Shown: positions 1 through 12,280, counted from the stretch's first letter. The stretch: 64,000 nucleotides of DNA from Lytechinus variegatus (GCF_018143015.1 NC_054756.1:16204402-16268401), one strand, 5' to 3'. Translations and numbers: made by a program. Notes: generated from the letters alone by a model not told the origin.

Positions 1-520
1 AAAGTACAATATGGTAAATCCTTACAGTTATACTTTGGTATTGTGTAGCTATCATAATGTTGCTTTCCCAAGTTCATTATTGACAATATGATAATTACCA
101 AATAACAGTAAAACAATATTAACAATAATAACAATAATGATAATATAGTAAAATATGAATAAAAGCAGTTATACAAATAAACAATATTAATGAGGACGAT
201 GATAAAGACCAAATACATGTATAACAACAATAAAATTAATAACTATATAGAGTAACTCGCTTATTCATATGTTTACCTGTTTACATGATTTATTTATTTG
301 GACTATAGAATATAAGAATATATTACGAGATTAATCGCAACTAAGATCTTTGCTATCTATGATATATTATTCTGTTCTCTTTTCTATCTTGTATTTTGTT
401 CTATATTGTATATCCTGCTTCGGCAGTAATAAGCCAGGACCTGGGCTACTTTCACTTCCTTTGTTAATTGTGTTTGTAAACTTCTATGTAATTGTTTTAT
501 TTCATCATATGACATCTGGG

Positions 521-667
521 GTCCGTTGCAGAAAGAGTTGCGTTTAAACGCAAGTCAAAAAATCAATCGCAAGCCCGAAATGCGCGCTGTTGATTGGTTG
601 AAAATCAAGTTGCGCGTGATTTTTAGAGTTGCGTTTGATTGCAACTCTTTCTCCAACGGGCCCCTGA
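521..667. mobile_element. Short palindromic MITE
   Basis: Ends form an inverted repeat: GGGTCCGTTGCAGAAAGAG at the left and CTCTTTCTCCAACGGGCCCC at the right, with AGTTGCGTTTAAACGCAA and TTGCGTTTGATTGCAACT just inside. About 147 bp, no coding potential. It resembles the GGGCCC-ended family found four more times in the window. Confidence 0.7.
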
Positions 668-1640
668 TCCTTTATGAATATTGAAATAAAGTGATACAAA
701 ATCAAAATGTATGCATACAGTTATTATTTTAAATTTATATGCTCTGTTTTGTCTTACGTGGAATATCGAAACAAAAACTAAACTGACCTAAATGAGTTGA
801 TCCTGATATCAAGCAGTTTCAATATCAAACAAATCAACGAGGAAAACATGTAAAAGGGGAGGTTCACCTTGATGAAAAGTTCATAGTAAAAATGGAAAAA
901 GCTAGAAGTAACAGAAAAATGTTTGTAAAGGTTTGAGGAAAATGCATCCGGGATTAAAAAGATGTAGAATTTCATTTATTTGTGACATCATATATAGCAG
1001 CTTCCACAATATCGTGTGGTAAAAATAATAAAGTGTACTTTTTTATTGTTTTTTAAAAAAATTTGCTTGCATTGTACCTTCAATATAATATTAACAGAGA
1101 AATTATATCACACCCGCTTCTGAAAGAAGCATTTTTTAGTCATCATGAACAATTTAAAATTGAAATTTATACATTTTATTTCACATGATATATGGGGGCA
1201 GCTGCTCATGCTCGTACTAAATGACGTCACAAATAAAGTAAAATAATCCAAATAATCTTATTACTATTTGTTGGACTTTCCTTAAACATTTCCCGTATTT
1301 TTATTAGTAATTTTACAACTCACTTCACGACAAAACGAAATTCCATCAAGGAATAGCAGAGCTATGACTATTTCTTTTTGATCGCTTCTTATGTCAAAAA
1401 AAAATTGAATTTAAACAAAATCCACAACTCTGTGAAAATGTTTCCGCTCAAAACGTTTATTTTCGTTTCCTTTGGTTTATAAAATGACTAGGCTCAAAAC
1501 CAAATTAGAGTAGCATAATTTGTTTCGTCGAAACAGGTTTGATTCTAGTTTCTGGTGTGAAAGAAGAGCGCCATCTTGTGTACTTTCTTTTAAATCAGAC
1601 CAAATGGAAACTTTTTCAATCTGAAATCCTGACTATGATC

Positions 1641-2140
1641 CTGGGGAGGGGGGGGGCACTCGACCAAAAAAGTGGTGGGGGTGTGCCGCGGGCGAGACAA
1701 AAAACGGGGGCCTTGGAGCGGGCTTATTGTAAAAAGGAGGGTCCTCGGAACGGGCTTCGGAACGACAAATGTTTGTGAAAACGGGGGTCCTTGGAGCCTC
1801 CCTCCGGAACGGTCATGCGTGCATGATACAGCTAGCGCGGCCTACGCCGGGGAGCTCTGCGGCCGCTTTTCACCAAAATTGCAGCTCATTCAACGCGATC
1901 GGAGCGGCGTAATGAAAAATATACGAAGCTTTGGAAGTTTTTTTGGAGCGGATTTCCCTCTTCTTTTTTCTCGATAAGAAGAAAATGCTATGCCTTGAAG
2001 CGGCTTTCTGTGTTTTTTTCTCAACAATTAGGCAAAAATGCTATGCCTTGGAACGGATATTTGAGTGTAAAAATGGGGGTCCCCTCCGCGGCACATACCC
2101 ACTATGCATTATATACTGAGTGCCCCCCCCCCCCCCGGGG
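1641..2140 (+). repeat. GC-rich interspersed repeat H, copy 1
   Basis: A GC-rich block starting at a G tract and ending at a C tract. It shares its whole length with an inverted copy at 60825-61372 (CCGCGGGCGAGACAAAAA, AATGGGGGTCCCCTCCGCGG, CGGCCGCTTTTCACCAAAAT on one strand or the other). It contains internal near-repeats of a GGGGGTCCTTGGAGC motif. Family not recognised; a non-autonomous mobile repeat is inferred. Confidence 0.7.
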
Positions 2141-3530
2141 ACTATGATGTCTGTTTTGATTATTGCATTTACAGGTGAAATATCTTAACATTATCCTCAT
2201 TATAATGATGAAAAAGTTTTATACCTGTCTGAATATTCAAGAAAAAAACCGTTGCTGCAACCTGCTGTAATTCGATTAAGTCCTCCATATTGTAAGATAT
2301 GTTCTTTTTATTTTAATTTCAAACAATAAAATGCAAGATTCATTATATAAAATATTAAATATTATCCTCCTCAAGTATAACACGATGTTTGGTTCCTACC
2401 TCGACATGTATTTGTATATATTTATTTTATTGATTAATATTAATTTGTATATATTTCTTTTATTCTATAATTGGAACATCTTAATTTTCACCCTTTTCGA
2501 CCACATTAAAAAGGTCAAATAAGGTTTCATCCCCTTCCCGAACATGTGAAATTTCCATTGTTGCAACCTAATGGGACATTAATATATAGCGAGTATTGTC
2601 AAAACTGAAAACGAAATAGATATTGCATATGATTCAAACATAAAATTTAAAAAAAAGTATTATCATCGATTCTCTCATTGCTTATCACTGTTGTCAATAC
2701 TACTATTTTGTAAAAATAAGTGCACTTTTACATTGTAAGTTTATTTCGAATTCCAATAAAATATTCAGCCTTATGTTTGCTCAATGTTTCTCTTCCTATT
2801 CCCCTTTTAATGGCTTTTGTATTGGCCCAACGAAACGCAATGTGCTAACTTCGAACGACTCTGATGTAGTTGCTTGCCGGTTTCTTCCATTTTCACAAGG
2901 AATAAACATTAGCGTTTTTGTTAACCATTTACAAAAACGTGAACAATGTTGTTTTTATAGGCATTTTCACCCGCCACACCTAAACTCTCTCCACGGCCCC
3001 TGTTGTTAAGGGGAGGTTACAACCCTGACTCAGCAATTAAGAAACACAGATGTGAAAAGAAAGGCTGGAAGGAAATGAAAAGAATATATTAAATTTAAAA
3101 AAGGGAAAGCAAAGGGGGAGGGAGAGTTAAGCATTCCTTGTTGTCTTTCTTCACTTAAAATTTGTTTTCTTCTTGTCACTTCCTCCCTTTTCTTTCATTC
3201 ATTTTCTTTTCTTTCTCTCTCTCTCCTTACCCAATTCATTTCCATTCTTTCTCCCGCCATTCACCCACTTGCGGAAGAAAATTTGCCACTCGTACGTGTA
3301 ATTCGTGAGTTTTCCCACCGCCATGCAACACGAATTTTAGAATGCAGTAAATGTATTGAAAATGCCTGTCAAATAACAATGAACGGCTAGGAGGTTTTTG
3401 TCGAAAATTGGTGATCCGGAGCAGCAGTTCATCCTCCATTTCGGCGCTGACGAAAAAATTATGTCCTTTGTCCAGATTCCGGGACGCTGTTGTTGTGATT
3501 CACCAATTTTTGACAAAGACTTCTTGGTTG

Positions 3531-4136
3531 TTAAAGGACAAGTCCACCCCAACAAAAACTTGATTTGAATAAAAAGAGAAAGATTCAACAAGCATAACAC
3601 TGAAAATTTCATCAAAATCGGATGTAACATAAGAAAGCTATGGCATTTTAAAGTTTCGCTTATTTTCAACAAAATAGTTATATGAACGAGCCAGTTTTTT
3701 TTTAATACATCCAAATGAGTTGATGACATCACACACTCACTATTTCTTTTGTAATTTATTACATGAAATATTTCTATTTTCTCGTCATTGTCATGTGAAA
3801 TGAAGTTTCATTCCTCACTGAACACATGGAATTCCATTATTTTAACATCTTGTGCTTCAGGCAAGGAGGTCCTAGCCGTCAAATTCGTAAAAATAGAAAT
3901 ATTGTATAATTCAAACAATAAAAAACAAAAGAAATAGTGAGTGAGTGACATCATCGACTCATTTGGATGATACTGGCTCGTTCATATAACTATTATGTTG
4001 AAAATGAGCGAAACTTTGAAATGTCATAACTTTCTTATTTTAAATCCGATTTTGATGAAATTCTCAACATTGTGCTTGTCTAATTTTTCTCTATTGATTC
4101 AAATCAACATTTTTCTGAGGTGGACTTGACATTTAA
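3531..4136. mobile_element. MITE with TTAA-flanked inverted ends (TTAAAGGACAAGTCCACC)
   Basis: Left end TTAAAGGACAAGTCCACC and right end GGTGGACTTGACATTTAA are inverted. The inversion continues well inside (TCATCAAAATCGGAT against ATCCGATTTTGATGAAAT), so the roughly 606-bp element is nearly a foldback. TTAA at both ends may be a target duplication. A truncated relative lies at 58144-58625. Confidence 0.75.
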
Positions 4137-6039
4137 TTGTCATAAAGGGCATTTGACAATACATTATCTGTGTTCTTGAAAGCGCTCTGCATGGCAGTGC
4201 AAAAACCCCCTTATACTAGTATACAAGAGGTCCGTTACACACATAGATGTAATCAATCACAAGTCAAAAACGGATCATACCTTGCTTTTCATGTAATCAA
4301 AGGTGAGATGCACATTTGGGACTTGTGAATAATTTCACTCATGCATCTGCACCATTGACCAAACTCTTTGTGAAATGGGCCCAGGTGAAAGAAAAGTAAT
4401 ACCACAAATGACACATGACAATTTAATTCATAAAACTTTCCTGGATATATTAGTTTTAGTATATCTTTCAACACAGCCAAATTTGAGTAAACTACATGTA
4501 AAATCAAAATCTCACGAAGGAAAGGAATACTAAGTAATACTACAGTAACATTGGTAAAACCGACTCTTGAACTGGCAAATGAAATAGTTATAATCATAAT
4601 TTAAAATTGGATTTACGTAGCACCTTTTTGGGATGATACAAAGTGCTATTTTAGGTATAAAACAGATTAACATTTTCATTATACATGTGTTTTAAGAAGC
4701 TTTTCAGGTTTTACAAATTGTATCCATGAATCATCGGTCATGTGACTTTAGCGTAAGATTTTTCATTTTAAAAATTTGAAGAGAAGAGGGTTGGTGTACA
4801 TGCAGGTGAAATGGGGTCCACATAATCACCTGGCTTTTAATCATCTTCTCAAAATACATGTAGTCATATTCTCCACCCAGGTCATGCTGACACAACTATT
4901 GAGATAAATATTCAATGTTGAATAATGGATTTAATGGATTCTGAACAGGTATATGAACAAATAAATATTCACAAAAAAATATAGAAATAGAAATTGTGAC
5001 AAGCGTGAAATGAAAAGAAAGTGCTTGTCAGTTTAAGAAAATAATGAAAGCTCAAAACCAGACCTGAAATGAGTTTTGTCTTCTTCTCTCTAGGGAGTTT
5101 TTTCTAGCAGGGGTTAAGCCCATAGTTTTTTTAGGAGCTTCACATGCAGGTTCCTTTAATATTGTTATCCAATGAACAAAGTGTAGAAATATGCTTTTAT
5201 TTGTCCTTCAAATTAAACAGGAATATTAAAACAACATGGACTACATGTAAAGAGCAGCATTGTACATTTTTAGGGTCTCTAATTCTATACATGTAACTAG
5301 AATACATATCATCAAGAGAAAAATAAAAGGAAAAAATTCTGGGACTATGTTTTGACTCTGAGCTCACCAGCCAACTTTATTACATTCTAGAACGATTTAC
5401 ATTGGCCCTATGTGAATTTTCAGGGCTCCTTTGGGCAAGTTCCCCTGCACCCCTGTAAATGTACATCCTCAAGCTTTAGAAAACACTCGGTTCACCTACA
5501 CAGTGCTTACATTTCTTCACATTACAGGGAAGTCAAGTCACTTGAATAAGAATTTCTTCCGTATGGAAGCATCAGCAAAAAAATATAACTAAACTGAAAT
5601 CCATTTACAGGTGCCCATTCTGTTTATAATTGAATGAACGATAATTGACCTTTTATAACTGTTAACTTACATGTGGGGATAAGCTTTATACATGTACTTC
5701 ATATGTACATTGTAAAGGCTGTCAAATACCTTGAGAACACTATCTAAACTTGCAAAAAAGCGACGTTCTACTTTAAAAAAAAAGAAAATCAAGTACAACT
5801 TGAACAACTAGAATGAATCAAATGAAACCAATGACAAAGAAAAATTTTGGTGTCAACTGCAATCCAAACCTCATTAACACTGCCAGAAAGCTACAGTATA
5901 TGTGGAGTACTACATGTACATGTAAATTACAATCTGGGCCATAAATGGAAAATGTACATACAGGTTGATTATGGTTTGAGGCTTTATATGCAGAAAAATG
6001 TATTCCATTAATCCATGAATTGTGTTACATGTAAAGGCA

Positions 6040-6730
6040 GGGTACAAGTTGAGCATATACTATGTAGGGGCAAGTTGAGCCACCATTCCAGGCCAATAAT
6101 GAACGAGTCAGGCATTGTGGTGGTGTCATGTATTGATGACCTATTACATAGCCTTTAATCCCACCACATTGTTTTCAACTTTGAAACAAAAAGTACTTTT
6201 TAGAGGGAAAATACAAATTTCAGCAAAAAAAGTATAAGGGTGTGAAAAACATCAGTGCTTTTTACCCACACGCCTTTTAATATAATAAAGACATCATACA
6301 TGTAAGAACAATATCGTTAGTCCAGGTATACATTGTAGATTCTCAATCTTGTCATAGTCTTTTACATGATGGATGCATAATAAATGTGTGGATGTGAAAA
6401 TATCGCAATAAGTTCGGACTGGGGTAAATTGAGCTAGCCAAGATAAGGCAAGTTGAGCCATGGTAATTCTTAATGTATAATAAAAAAAACCTTAAAAAGC
6501 CATTGATATGACAGGCAGAAAGAGCAAATTCACATGACAGGTTCTTTTACTTTTAGAGGATGTTAGTATTTATAGAGAATTACGGTGTAGCAAGTGAAGA
6601 CTTTAAATAAAATATTGACATGCTGGTTCTTCCCACATGCATTTTGTACTTAATTTTTGTGGCTCAACTTACCCCAGAAGGTGGCACAACTTACCCCACA
6701 GATAGTGCAATTTGAGCCATTTTACATCGT
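6040..6730. repeat. Cluster of GGGGYAAGTTGAGCCA motifs in both orientations
   Basis: Around 6045-6080 and 6420-6460 the motif reads CAAGTTGAGCCA; at 6660-6720 it reads GGCTCAACTTACCCC and CACAACTTACCCC. The arrangement suggests an inverted-repeat element of about 0.7 kb, boundaries uncertain. No coding potential. Confidence 0.5.
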
Positions 6731-7521
6731 TTTTTTTTTTCAAAGGTGATGACTTTCAGTGTGGGGGTAGAAAGTTATATGTGAAAAATATTTCCTAAGA
6801 ATTGAATTTAAAGACAAGGTACTTATTCTTACAAGATTATTAGTCATATCAATTCTAACATACAAAATGCAAAAAGTGTCACAACTTTAATACCCCACCT
6901 TCCCCTACCCTAAATGAACTGCAAAGGTGTGCAATCTACATTCCCTTTTTCAGAAATTACAAACTTCTGCTCATTATCAAGCTACATGTATAAAAAAATG
7001 ACATTCTGCTGATTTCTTCTTTTTTTCAAAGAAAGTAAGGTTCTACATGTAACTAGGCCTGGCAATTTTGGTAGATCATTCGGCCAGTAGGGGACTGGGG
7101 GAGTATTTCAACAACATTTTTGTCCAACAAGATGTCAGATCTGACAACTTGTCAGACGAAACTGTTGATCAAACATACGACCGAATAAAAAAAAACCAGC
7201 ACACATGTCACACATGGCATAATCTACAAAATCGCATGATCACCTTTTGTGTAATTTATCACGCAAAGCTCGACGGGGAGGCTAGATAAAATTGCTTTTT
7301 AGTGGAAAGCATCATAATTCAATGACATTAGACTTGTCAAGAAAAATTGACATGTACATGTAGATACAGTAACACACATGTACATGTAGCTGCATGTTTG
7401 GGGCTCAGTAAATTATGCTGCGCGAGCAGAACACACTCAGAAGAAGCCTGCAAAGATTACATGGTAAATTTGGGCCATCGAAAGTGACTTAACTTTCCAA
7501 TACAGGTACAGGTACATGTAT

Positions 7522-7710
7522 TAAGGGTGCGGGTGGTCACAAATAAAAAGATCTGAAAGAGGCTGAATAGTGTTGAAAAAGTCTGAAATAGAATGAGCTC
7601 CCATAATTTTTGCACAGAGGAAAGCCAAAAATAAGCTGAAACTAAGCTGAAAATAAAAACAAAAAAAATCTGAAATCAGATAAAAATCTGAACTCTCACA
7701 CCCCTGATGT
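7522..7710 (+). mobile_element. Short MITE-like repeat G, copy 1
   Basis: Starts near AGGGTGCGGGTGGTCACAAA and ends near CTCTCACACCCCTGAT, so the ends are loosely inverted. The interior is built on CTGAAA steps (AAGATCTGAAA, AAGCTGAAA). A second copy is at 31250-31416. Confidence 0.65.
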
Positions 7711-8069
7711 ACATGTATGCAGAAATAGATGGACTCATACTGAGCAGTACTTACATGTACATGTTCAGTATGTGTACATGCGAGGTCTATTGACCATACA
7801 TGTAATACTTATTCTGATACACGGAACACCTGTCATCTGATAGACATTATTTTACCATCACATTCTGAGTCGGATTGAAAGCTGATGCTAGGGATAAAAG
7901 GATTGAACCCAACAAAAAATAATAATCTAGACTAATCATTTGTTTCAAAGAGATTAAACATTCTTCTGTCTAATGGCTGTTACATATATACATGTAAATA
8001 ACATAATAAAATACAAGTTTTGTAATTAATAATCATAATCTAGCTGCCATGGTACTTCTCTGGCTGCTG

Positions 8070-8970
8070 TCATGTATACATCATCTCCGCCATGGCCGAC
8101 ATTTTCCTCGGAATGTAGACAATGCTATCAAAATAGCCTGCCAGGTCATCAACCGACGTATCATCAGGAAGACCGTCAATGGCCATTCTTGCCTCTTGCG
8201 AACAAGAATACTCCGGGCGAGCAGGCACGCGGCAAGACACGTTAGAAGTCCTGCCAGCCGGTCCGACTGAACTCTGAGATGGAAATGGAGTTGTGGCTGG
8301 TGGAGTAGCTAAGGGAACATGCATCTTTGGAGAAACGTTGAAACCTGTAGCACCGTCTCGATAGTTTGAAAAGTGTGGGCGAGCAGACGCATCAGCCGAA
8401 GCATCGCGCACACATGCTGCTTTACTTGCAGCGCCATCATGCAGCTTGTAAGATGGCACGGTAGAAAACAATTTCTTCTCAGATCGTTTCTCTTTTGAAA
8501 CTGCTTCACCAGATTCCTCAATGATGGTGGCCAGCGTTCTGAACGATAAAAGCTTAGATTTGCACTTGCTACCAATGTGGCATGGGGGAACCTTCCTTCC
8601 ACACCTACACACATCGCCATCCTTCTTTGTGTCACACCTGCATGGTACTTCCTCTTTAGGGCATGAGCACTTCCCAACACCAGCTGCAAACTTCACTTTG
8701 ACATTTCCAGATTCGGACCACATCTTGCCGTGTGCCAACCGATTCGCCTGTTCAGACGAAGCGGTAAACTTACTACTCCGTATTAACGGATTCTCGCACG
8801 TTGCTTTCCCTCCATGGCAAGTCAGAAGGCTCCTGTATGGACTCAGTCTGTTCCTTGAGCTCCGCAGGGCAAGAGATTTACGGGTTTTCTTTGGCGGTTT
8901 GATGGACTGGTTGTACCAGCGAGAACTCTGCTTCGTCCCAGAGGTGCCATAGGTGGTATCATCTTTTAGC
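8070..8970 (-). CDS. OSER1: OSER1 coding exon 2 (terminal)
   Basis: It encodes residues 32-331: a basic Ser-rich stretch, the Cys cluster with CSC, CRC, CRC and two single Cys, a Ser/Ala/Pro-rich linker, and the conserved C-terminal block beginning near DLAGYFDS and ending MAEMMYT-stop. The frame is open without interruption from the acceptor to the TGA. Confidence 0.94.
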
Positions 8971-11851
8971 CTGTGTTGAGAATATCAAAAGGTCAGTGTA
9001 AAACTTCACCGATTCAAATACAGAGGGTGCAATATTATATCATGAACTACAAAGGACATAACAAGTGGAATGCCTCTGGCCGTCTCACCTGCATCACGCG
9101 GTTCAATATAGCAGCAGTGCTGACTTTGAATACTACTCTAACTCGCACAAGATGTTCAGTGATACATGGTTACTCTTATGTCCACTTTTTATGAACTAGA
9201 CCAATAAACTTACAGAGATATGATGGTTATTCAACAAAAAACCCAACATGGCCAAAGTTCATTGACCTTACATGACCTTTGACCTTGATCATGTGACCTG
9301 AAACTCGCACAGGATGTTCAGTGATACTTGATTACTCTTATGTACAAGTTTCATGAATCAGATCCATAAACTTTCAAAGTTATGATGGTAATTCAACAGA
9401 TACACCCAATTCGGCCAAAGTTCATTGACCTTTGACCTTGGTCATGTGACCTGAAACGCGCACAGGATGTTCAGTGATACTTGATTACTCTAATGTCCAA
9501 GTTTAATGAACTAGACCAATAAACTTTCAAAGTTATGATGGTAATTCAACAGATACCCCCGATTCGGCCAAAGTTCATTGACCCTAAATGACCTTTGACC
9601 TTAATCATGAGACCTGAAACTTGCACAAAATGTTCAGCGATGCTTGATTACTATTATGTCCAAGTTTCATGAATCAGATCCATAAACTTTCAAAGTTATG
9701 ATGGGAATTCAACAGATATCCCCAATTCGGCCAAAGTTCATTGACCCTAAATGACCTTTGACCTTGGTCATGTGACGTGAAACTCATGCAGGATGTTCAG
9801 TGATACTTTATTAACCTTATGTCCAAGTTTCATGAACTAGGTCCATATATTTTCTAAGTTATGATGACATTTCAAAAACTTAAACTCAGGTTAAGATTTG
9901 ATGTTGACGCCGCCGCCGCCGTCATTTCGATGTTGATTCCTCCAACATGGTCTAAGTTAATTGACCCTAAATGACCTTTGACCTTGGTCATGTGACATGA
10001 AACTCTAATAGGATGTTCAGTAATACTTGATTAACCTTATGGCCAAGTTTTATTTACTAGGTCCATATACTTTCTAAGTTATGACGTCATTTCAAAAACT
10101 TAACCTCAGGTTAAGATTTGATGTTGACGCCGGCGCCGCCGTCGCCGCCGCCGCCGTCGGAAAAGCGGCGCCTATAGTCTCACTTTGCTTCGCAGGTGAG
10201 ACAAAAACAGATAGCACTTCAGGCAGTTTTCACTTGTTGAGAAAGGAGTTCCTTTATGGAAAACAAAAGAAAACTAACAAAATAATAAATATCAATAATT
10301 TGATTACACAGAACTCATTACACATACACAACACTTACAAAGACAAGAAATGTTAATTATTCCATGTTGATTTGATATCCAATCTATGGGATTATATAGT
10401 TTGAAACCAGATCACTAAGGGCACTCCTGTGGTCTAGTGGTTATGACACTGGTCTAGTAATCCAGAGGTCATGGGTTCCAATCCCGCCCAGTCTGCCTGT
10501 GACTTTTTTTCACTGTAGCCGAGCTCTTACTTCACACAGCAGTAGCATGCGTTTATACCCTTGTGGTATTGTCAGAGACAAAATGAATAACATCATATTT
10601 CATGAATACATGTGGTTCATGGAAAATAATTTACATGCATGAATGTTCCATTCTGTTGAGTTTAGAAGTGTAAAAAATTTATTCAAGGTAACAGGTATCC
10701 AAAATTATACAATTACACTTGCTGTACCTTGATTGCTTTTTATTCATGCAATTTGACATTCTGCATTCTATTCATCTTTCTAATTTTGAGCACAAGCAAA
10801 AAGAAAACAAAATTTTTGGATTCAAGAAAATCTCCAACATTGGTCTATTAACATCTGTTCTTATCTCCCCCACCTCCATGCAATCTTCAAAGCTAGAAAA
10901 ACTACATGCATGTTTTGCACTGTTGTAATGTGTGACATTTCAAAATAAGATGAACACCAACTACATGTATTTGTATATATTACTGCATCATACATTTAAC
11001 ACCTAGAACTGCTTTGATATCTGCATGTATTTCAGGAAGACAGAGAAAGGGTGGAACTTTAAATTTTCATAATACACAAAATCCAATGAAGGAATTGATG
11101 TACATGTATGAATCAGTGAGATGTTGTAAATCTGCAGTTAACTAAAAATCTGTTAATTTTCAGGGAATCTCATTGACAAGCAGAAAGACATGGCACTATG
11201 GCAGCCCTGTATAATGCATGGATAAATGTTACTGTACATGTACCTTTAAAGATAAATGCCAGTTGTGGTAACGATATCAAAATGAGTTCGTACAGAATCC
11301 AATGAAATGACCACCAAAGTGTCTGTTTGTATGAATAAAACATATGTGCCAAAGGATTCTGGAAGAAATGAGCAAAAAAGCATGGGATTCGGGTCAAGCG
11401 TCGGGCCGACATTCAAAACAATAATAATACACTGTCCCACATGTATGCGCTTATTTGTGTTGGTGATCTTCAGTGTGAACATTTTTCACTGTAGATTCTA
11501 AGATTTCACAAAGTTCAATTTACGTAACTGTAACAGATCTACATGTACATGTAGATCCTCAATGATATAATTAAGCCTGGTTTTACAGGCTTTCTCGTGA
11601 AATTACTGTTTTACTGAAACAACTTTCATTTATCTTTAACTTACAAACATGGTTGCTCACACTTTGGTCCAAAATATAAACTTTTATTTTTCATCAAAAG
11701 GCACCCGAGATAATTATGTTACACAGCTCTTCATTTTGAGCCAATGATGTACTCACCTTTCTGGGTCCACCTTGAGCTTCTTAAACATGCCATGAAGGTA
11801 ATCATCCCAGTCATCATCCGCTGACTGAGCTCCCGGCTTCGATGTTGCCAT
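8070..11851 (-). CDS. OSER1: OSER1, oxidative-stress-responsive serine-rich protein 1 (two coding exons, 331 aa)
   Basis: Coding exons are 11851-11757 and 8970-8070, read on the minus strand. The donor is GTGAGT and the acceptor is CTCAACACAG. They join in phase (AG|G gives Arg32) for 995 coding bases plus one, ending in TGA. The N-terminal part holds LHGMFKKLKVDP, matching the FKKLRVD box of vertebrate OSER1. The extreme C-terminus, YIPRKMSAMAEMMYT, is the diagnostic and nearly invariant family ending. A cysteine cluster at about residues 132-168 corresponds to the shorter CxC...CxC segment of human OSER1. The middle is Ser/Pro/Arg-rich and likely disordered. In vertebrates OSER1 is a nuclear, stress-induced FOXO target; that role is inferred here only from family membership. 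The chosen ATG is the first Met giving a sensible N-terminus. A pyrimidine tract followed by CTTAG about 20-30 bases upstream suggests a preceding non-coding exon. The 3' UTR end was not identified. Confidence 0.93.
9060..10206 (+). mobile_element. Minisatellite-bearing mobile repeat in the OSER1 intron
   Basis: Single-copy ends (left with GGCCGTCTCACCTGC, right with TTCGCAGGTGAGACAAAAA) enclose about six tandem units of 130-220 bp, each with TGACCTTTGACCTT, a CATGTGAC step, GATGTTCAGTGATACTTGAT and CCAAGTTTCATGAA. GTCTCACCTGC and GCAGGTGAGAC are inverted. The architecture (conserved ends around a tandem core) resembles the Pearl/HINE type of non-autonomous element known in marine invertebrates; that assignment is inference. 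A related element is at 57850-59155. The right end is a CCG-rich run. Confidence 0.7.
10423..10500 (+). mobile_element. tRNA-derived SINE head
   Basis: Box-A-like TGGTCTAGTGGTTA and box-B-like GGGTTCCAATCCC lie 38 bases apart, as in a Glu/Gly-type tRNA. Cloverleaf pairing is imperfect and the sequence continues into a non-tRNA body, so a SINE is preferred over a functional tRNA gene. Confidence 0.55.
11237..11610. repeat. Interspersed repeat F, copy 1 (OSER1 intron)
   Basis: About 370 bp related in inverse orientation to 45920-46310. Shared landmarks include GGTAACGATATCAAAATGAG, TTCGTACAGAATCCAATGAA, AGTGTGAACATTTTTC and the region preceding AATTAAGCCTGGTTTTACAG. Unknown family. Confidence 0.65.
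11757..11851 (-). CDS. OSER1: OSER1 coding exon 1
   Basis: Ninety-five bases encode residues 1-31 and two bases of Arg32. It is acidic (ADDDWDDY) followed by the conserved FKKLKVDP box. The donor AAAG|GTGAGT is strong. Start Met context is CCCATGG. An upstream acceptor-like TCGCTTAG within 30 bases implies the exon begins shortly before the ATG. Confidence 0.92.
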
Positions 11852-12280
11852 GGGATTTAGGGACTGGATGTTGGCTAAGCGACGGAGGGGGGAAGTGGAC
11901 AGGGAAAGATATGTAAAGCACCACACAGATTCTTGATTCCTGTTTATAATAAGAGAAGAAAAGAGAAGAAAGGAGAGAGGGATATTGTTTAATTGAGTTG
12001 ATACAATATCAAAGACAATAGATACATGTATAAATGCTGTATATGCATACAAGTACCACAGAATCTGTTCAACTTCATATACCGTAGAGCTTTATTCCAA
12101 ATTGAGAACGTTTTTATTTCATATTGCCCCAAGAAATTATGGCCTTCTGATTATGTTGATATATATATACATATATCACTGTAATAACAGTGCACTGGTA
12201 ACACAATATGACCAAAATATTGCCAATTATGAAAAATCTATCACTCTCTAGAATTTAGTCATTTCAGTGTTTATCATATA

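Larger units (their letters stand above)
1..8069. other. Gene-poor left flank
   Basis: No exon of a recognisable protein was found. The stretch holds AT-rich DNA, several MITEs and repeats listed separately, and abundant TACATGTA palindromes from about 5.2 kb on. Part of it (roughly 5-8 kb) could be OSER1 3' UTR, since it lies directly downstream of the OSER1 stop and has no clear polyadenylation signal near 8.0 kb. Short open frames here look like chance. Confidence 0.6.

Noticed and set aside
9060-10206. A CRISPR-like array of direct repeats
   Set aside because: Units are long, diverged and contiguous without unique spacers, in a eukaryotic intron; they form a minisatellite.
10423-10500. 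A possible tRNA-Glu or tRNA-Gly gene
   Set aside because: Acceptor stem and T arm pair poorly and a non-tRNA body follows, so a SINE fits better.
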